From: CAVPGH01 sp046726955
Lineage (GTDB): Bacteria > Acidobacteriota > Vicinamibacteria > Fen-336
Length of the DNA stretch: 7,100 nt
Assembly (NCBI GenBank): GCA_046726955.1
Contig: JBKPBQ010000176.1
Coordinates: 1-7,100, forward strand
Reading direction: 5' to 3'
The translations under genes were made by a program, and so were the position numbers. The notes under the pieces are model-generated. The model saw only the letters and a program-made list of their open reading frames with translations. It searched no databases and was not told the DNA's origin. The number at the start of each line of letters is the position of its first letter. Positions within the stretch are counted from its first letter, which is position 1. Below, in pieces: positions 5,213 to 7,100 of the stretch.

Positions 5213-7100
5213 CGCGCAGGACCGTCGAGGGATCCAGCCGCGAGGCCCGGTAGGCAGGGACGAGGCTGGCGAGGAGCGCGATGACCGCGAGCGTGACCGA
5301 GACGCCGGCGAGCAGGAGCGGGTCGGAGGCCCTGACCCCGAAGACCAGACGTTCGACGCCGAAGGACGCCGCCACTGCCGCCGCCGCACCGAGTGCTATG
5401 CCCACCGCGGCCGGCGTCATGCCCTCGCGCACCACCATGCGGAGGAGATCGCCGGTCTGCGCGCCGAGCGCGGACCGGATCCCGATCTCCCGGCTCCGGC
5501 CGCGGACGATGTAGGAAAGGACGCTGTAGATCCCCACCGCGGCCAGCACGAGCGCCACCGAGGCAAAAGCGCCGAGGAGGACGGCGCTCAGCCGCTGCGA
5601 CGTCAGGAGCTCGTCGCGGACCTCGACCATCGTGCGGACGTCCTCGACGGGCTGCTCCGGGTCGATCGCCCGGATAACGCCCACGGCGGCCGACGACACC
5701 GAAGCCGCGGGGACCGACGTGCGCAGGACCAGGCTCAGGCCTGATCGGTTGCCCTCGCGAGTGTAGGTGTAGACGGTGGGCGGCGGCGCCTCCGCGAGGC
5801 TGTCTTGCTTGACGTCCCCGACGATGCCCACGACCTCGCGCTCGAGCGTCCGGGAGATGAGGGGAAGGGCCGCCCGCTGTCCGATAGGGTCGTCCTCCCC
5901 CCAGAGCAGCTTCGCCGCGCCCCGGCTCACGAGCAGGATGTCCACGTCGTTGGGTCGAACGTCCCGTCCTCGCAAGACGGGAATCCCCATCGTCTCCAGG
6001 TAGCCCGGTGTGAGCACTCGGACCTGGACCGTCGGCTGATCGCGGGGCAGCAGCTCCGGCCGGCCCTCGACCACGATGGGCTGCACGGATCCGCCGGTGA
6101 GGGGAAGGTCGTCGACAGCACCCGCGGCCGAGAGGCCGGGAAGCGCGCGCAGGCGCTCTGTGGCCGTGTCGAAGAAGGCCGTGCGCTGCGCCGGCGTCGC
6201 GTAGCGCGCCGAGGGGAGCGACACGCTCATGGTCAGGACGTTCTGGGGATCGAACCCCGCGTCCACGGTCCGGAGGGCAACGAGGCTGCGCAGCATCACC
6301 GAGGCCCCCATCAGGAGGACGACGGAGAGCGCGACCTCGCAGACCACGAGCATCCGCCGCGTCCGGAGACCGACGGCGCTCTCGCCACGGCCGCCCTCCT
6401 TGAGGGCGTCGCTCAGGTCCGCGCGGCCGGCGCGCAGCGCGGGGAGCGCGCTGGCGAGAAGGCCGGTGAGGACGGAGGCGCCCAGGACGAAGAGGAGGAC
6501 GCGCGCGTCGATCGAGATCTCGTCGGCTCGGGGCACCTGGTTCGCGAGGAGCGCGCTGCCCGCGCGGAGGCCGGCGTAGGCGAGGACGAGGCCCGCGGCT
6601 CCTCCCACGAGCGCGAGCACCAGTCCCTCGATGAGCAGCTGCTGGAAGACGCGAGTCCTCGACGCACCGAGGGCGGCCCGCACCGCGATCTCCTTGCGGC
6701 GGCCGAGCGCGCGGGTGAAGAGCAGGTTGCCGACATTCGCGCACGCGATCAGGAGGACGAGGCCGACCGCGGCCAGCAGCATCAGGAGCGTCGGGCGCAC
6801 TTCGCCCACGAGGTTCTCGCGCAGCGGGATCACGGTGCCGCCCCAGCCGGCATTCTCCTGCGGGTACTCCTGCTCCAGCCGCCTGGAGATGACCTCGAGC
6901 TCGCTCTTGGCCCGGGCCACGTCGACGCCCGGAGCGAGCCGGGCCACGACCTGCAGGTTGTGGTCTTCGCGCACGGCGCGGTCCTCGTCGGTGAGGCCGA
7001 GCGGCACCCAGATCTCCCGCGCGGCCGGGAACCAGGAGGGGATGCCGAAGTCGCGCGGCATGACGCCGACGATCGTGTACGGCTCGCCGTTGAGCTGCAG
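5208..7100 (-). CDS. MacB/FtsX-type ABC transporter permease with duplicated FtsX domains (ADOP family), C-terminal 630 residues; 5' end outside window
   Basis: The frame is open through the right edge, and 13 further residues (LQLNGEPYTIVGV) upstream of the first visible ATG fit the MacB periplasmic core, so that ATG is internal and the true start lies outside. In the visible 630 residues the order is: end of the first periplasmic domain (1-100); first FtsX domain (about 101-225) with the cytoplasmic motif RRKEIAVRAALGASR; a helix near 250-270; a second periplasmic domain (about 275-495) with TPGYLETMGIPVLRGR; and a second FtsX domain (about 503-630) with RSREIGIRSALGAQ and C-terminal PAYRASRLDPSTVLRG. 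At least seven hydrophobic membrane segments are visible. The duplicated FtsX/MacB_PCD layout is that of acidobacterial duplicated orphan permeases, usually about 800 residues or more and often lacking an adjacent ATPase. None is visible here. Family members are linked to export or mechanotransmission in the MacB superfamily; the cargo is unknown. Confidence 0.92.
   Translation of the reverse strand: MQLNGEPYTIVGVMPRDFGIPSWFPAAREIWVPLGLTDEDRAVREDHNLQVVARLAPGVDVARAKSELEVISRRLEQEYPQENAGWGGTVIPLRENLVGEVRPTLLMLLAAVGLVLLIACANVGNLLFTRALGRRKEIAVRAALGASRTRVFQQLLIEGLVLALVGGAAGLVLAYAGLRAGSALLANQVPRADEISIDARVLLFVLGASVLTGLLASALPALRAGRADLSDALKEGGRGESAVGLRTRRMLVVCEVALSVVLLMGASVMLRSLVALRTVDAGFDPQNVLTMSVSLPSARYATPAQRTAFFDTATERLRALPGLSAAGAVDDLPLTGGSVQPIVVEGRPELLPRDQPTVQVRVLTPGYLETMGIPVLRGRDVRPNDVDILLVSRGAAKLLWGEDDPIGQRAALPLISRTLEREVVGIVGDVKQDSLAEAPPPTVYTYTREGNRSGLSLVLRTSVPAASVSSAAVGVIRAIDPEQPVEDVRTMVEVRDELLTSQRLSAVLLGAFASVALVLAAVGIYSVLSYIVRGRSREIGIRSALGAQTGDLLRMVVREGMTPAAVGIALGAAAAVAASFGVERLVFGVRASDPLLLAGVSVTLAVIALLASLVPAYRASRLDPSTVLRG

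Noticed and set aside
4999..6744. 581-codon - strand frame overlapping the permease
   Set aside because: It is the same strand in a shifted frame, rich in Arg, Gly and Pro with no membrane segments. The permease frame is intact throughout.
1..7100. Search for tRNA or rRNA genes, CRISPR arrays, insertion sequences, attachment sites, and toxin or defence genes
   Set aside because: Coding sequence fills nearly the whole window, with no gap above 56 bp. I saw no tandem or spaced repeats, transposase motifs or structured RNA genes.

Overview
This GC-rich window comes from a bacterial chromosome and carries five protein genes packed tightly together. Two of them run off the ends of the window. The best taxonomic hint is the right-hand gene, an orphan MacB/FtsX-type permease with two FtsX domains (ADOP architecture), a family greatly expanded in Acidobacteriota. 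Together with the high GC and the run of exported hydrolases, this suggests a soil or sediment Acidobacteriota or a similar bacterium. That placement is inference, since no rRNA or marker gene is present.

Layout. Three genes read leftward as a likely operon, in transcription order: an M20-family metallopeptidase (2467-3852), an alpha/beta hydrolase of the Abhydrolase_10 type (407-2434), and the first 132 codons of an M28 peptidase resembling glutamate carboxypeptidase II/NAALADase (397 to the left edge). The gaps are only 32 and 9 bp, and the last gene's Shine-Dalgarno sequence overlaps the stop codon of the gene before it. A 56-bp spacer (3853-3908) separates this operon from a divergent amidohydrolase (3909-5186, rightward). 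The amidohydrolase converges on the permease (5208 to the right edge, leftward) across about 21 bp that hold a strong hairpin.

How the genes may work together. All four hydrolases begin with a hydrophobic, signal-peptide-like N-terminus, so the left part of the window looks like a secreted or periplasmic hydrolase cluster. Two metallopeptidases, an uncharacterised serine-type hydrolase and a metal-dependent amidohydrolase could together break down extracellular peptides or amides. The permease points the other way and is probably functionally separate.

I found no mobile element, CRISPR array, RNA gene, toxin-antitoxin pair or defence system. I do not think the window holds an undescribed system. 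What deserves a second look is at the junctions: hairpins or inverted repeats at two translation starts and at the convergent gene ends, and the poorly characterised Abhydrolase_10 enzyme placed between two peptidases.
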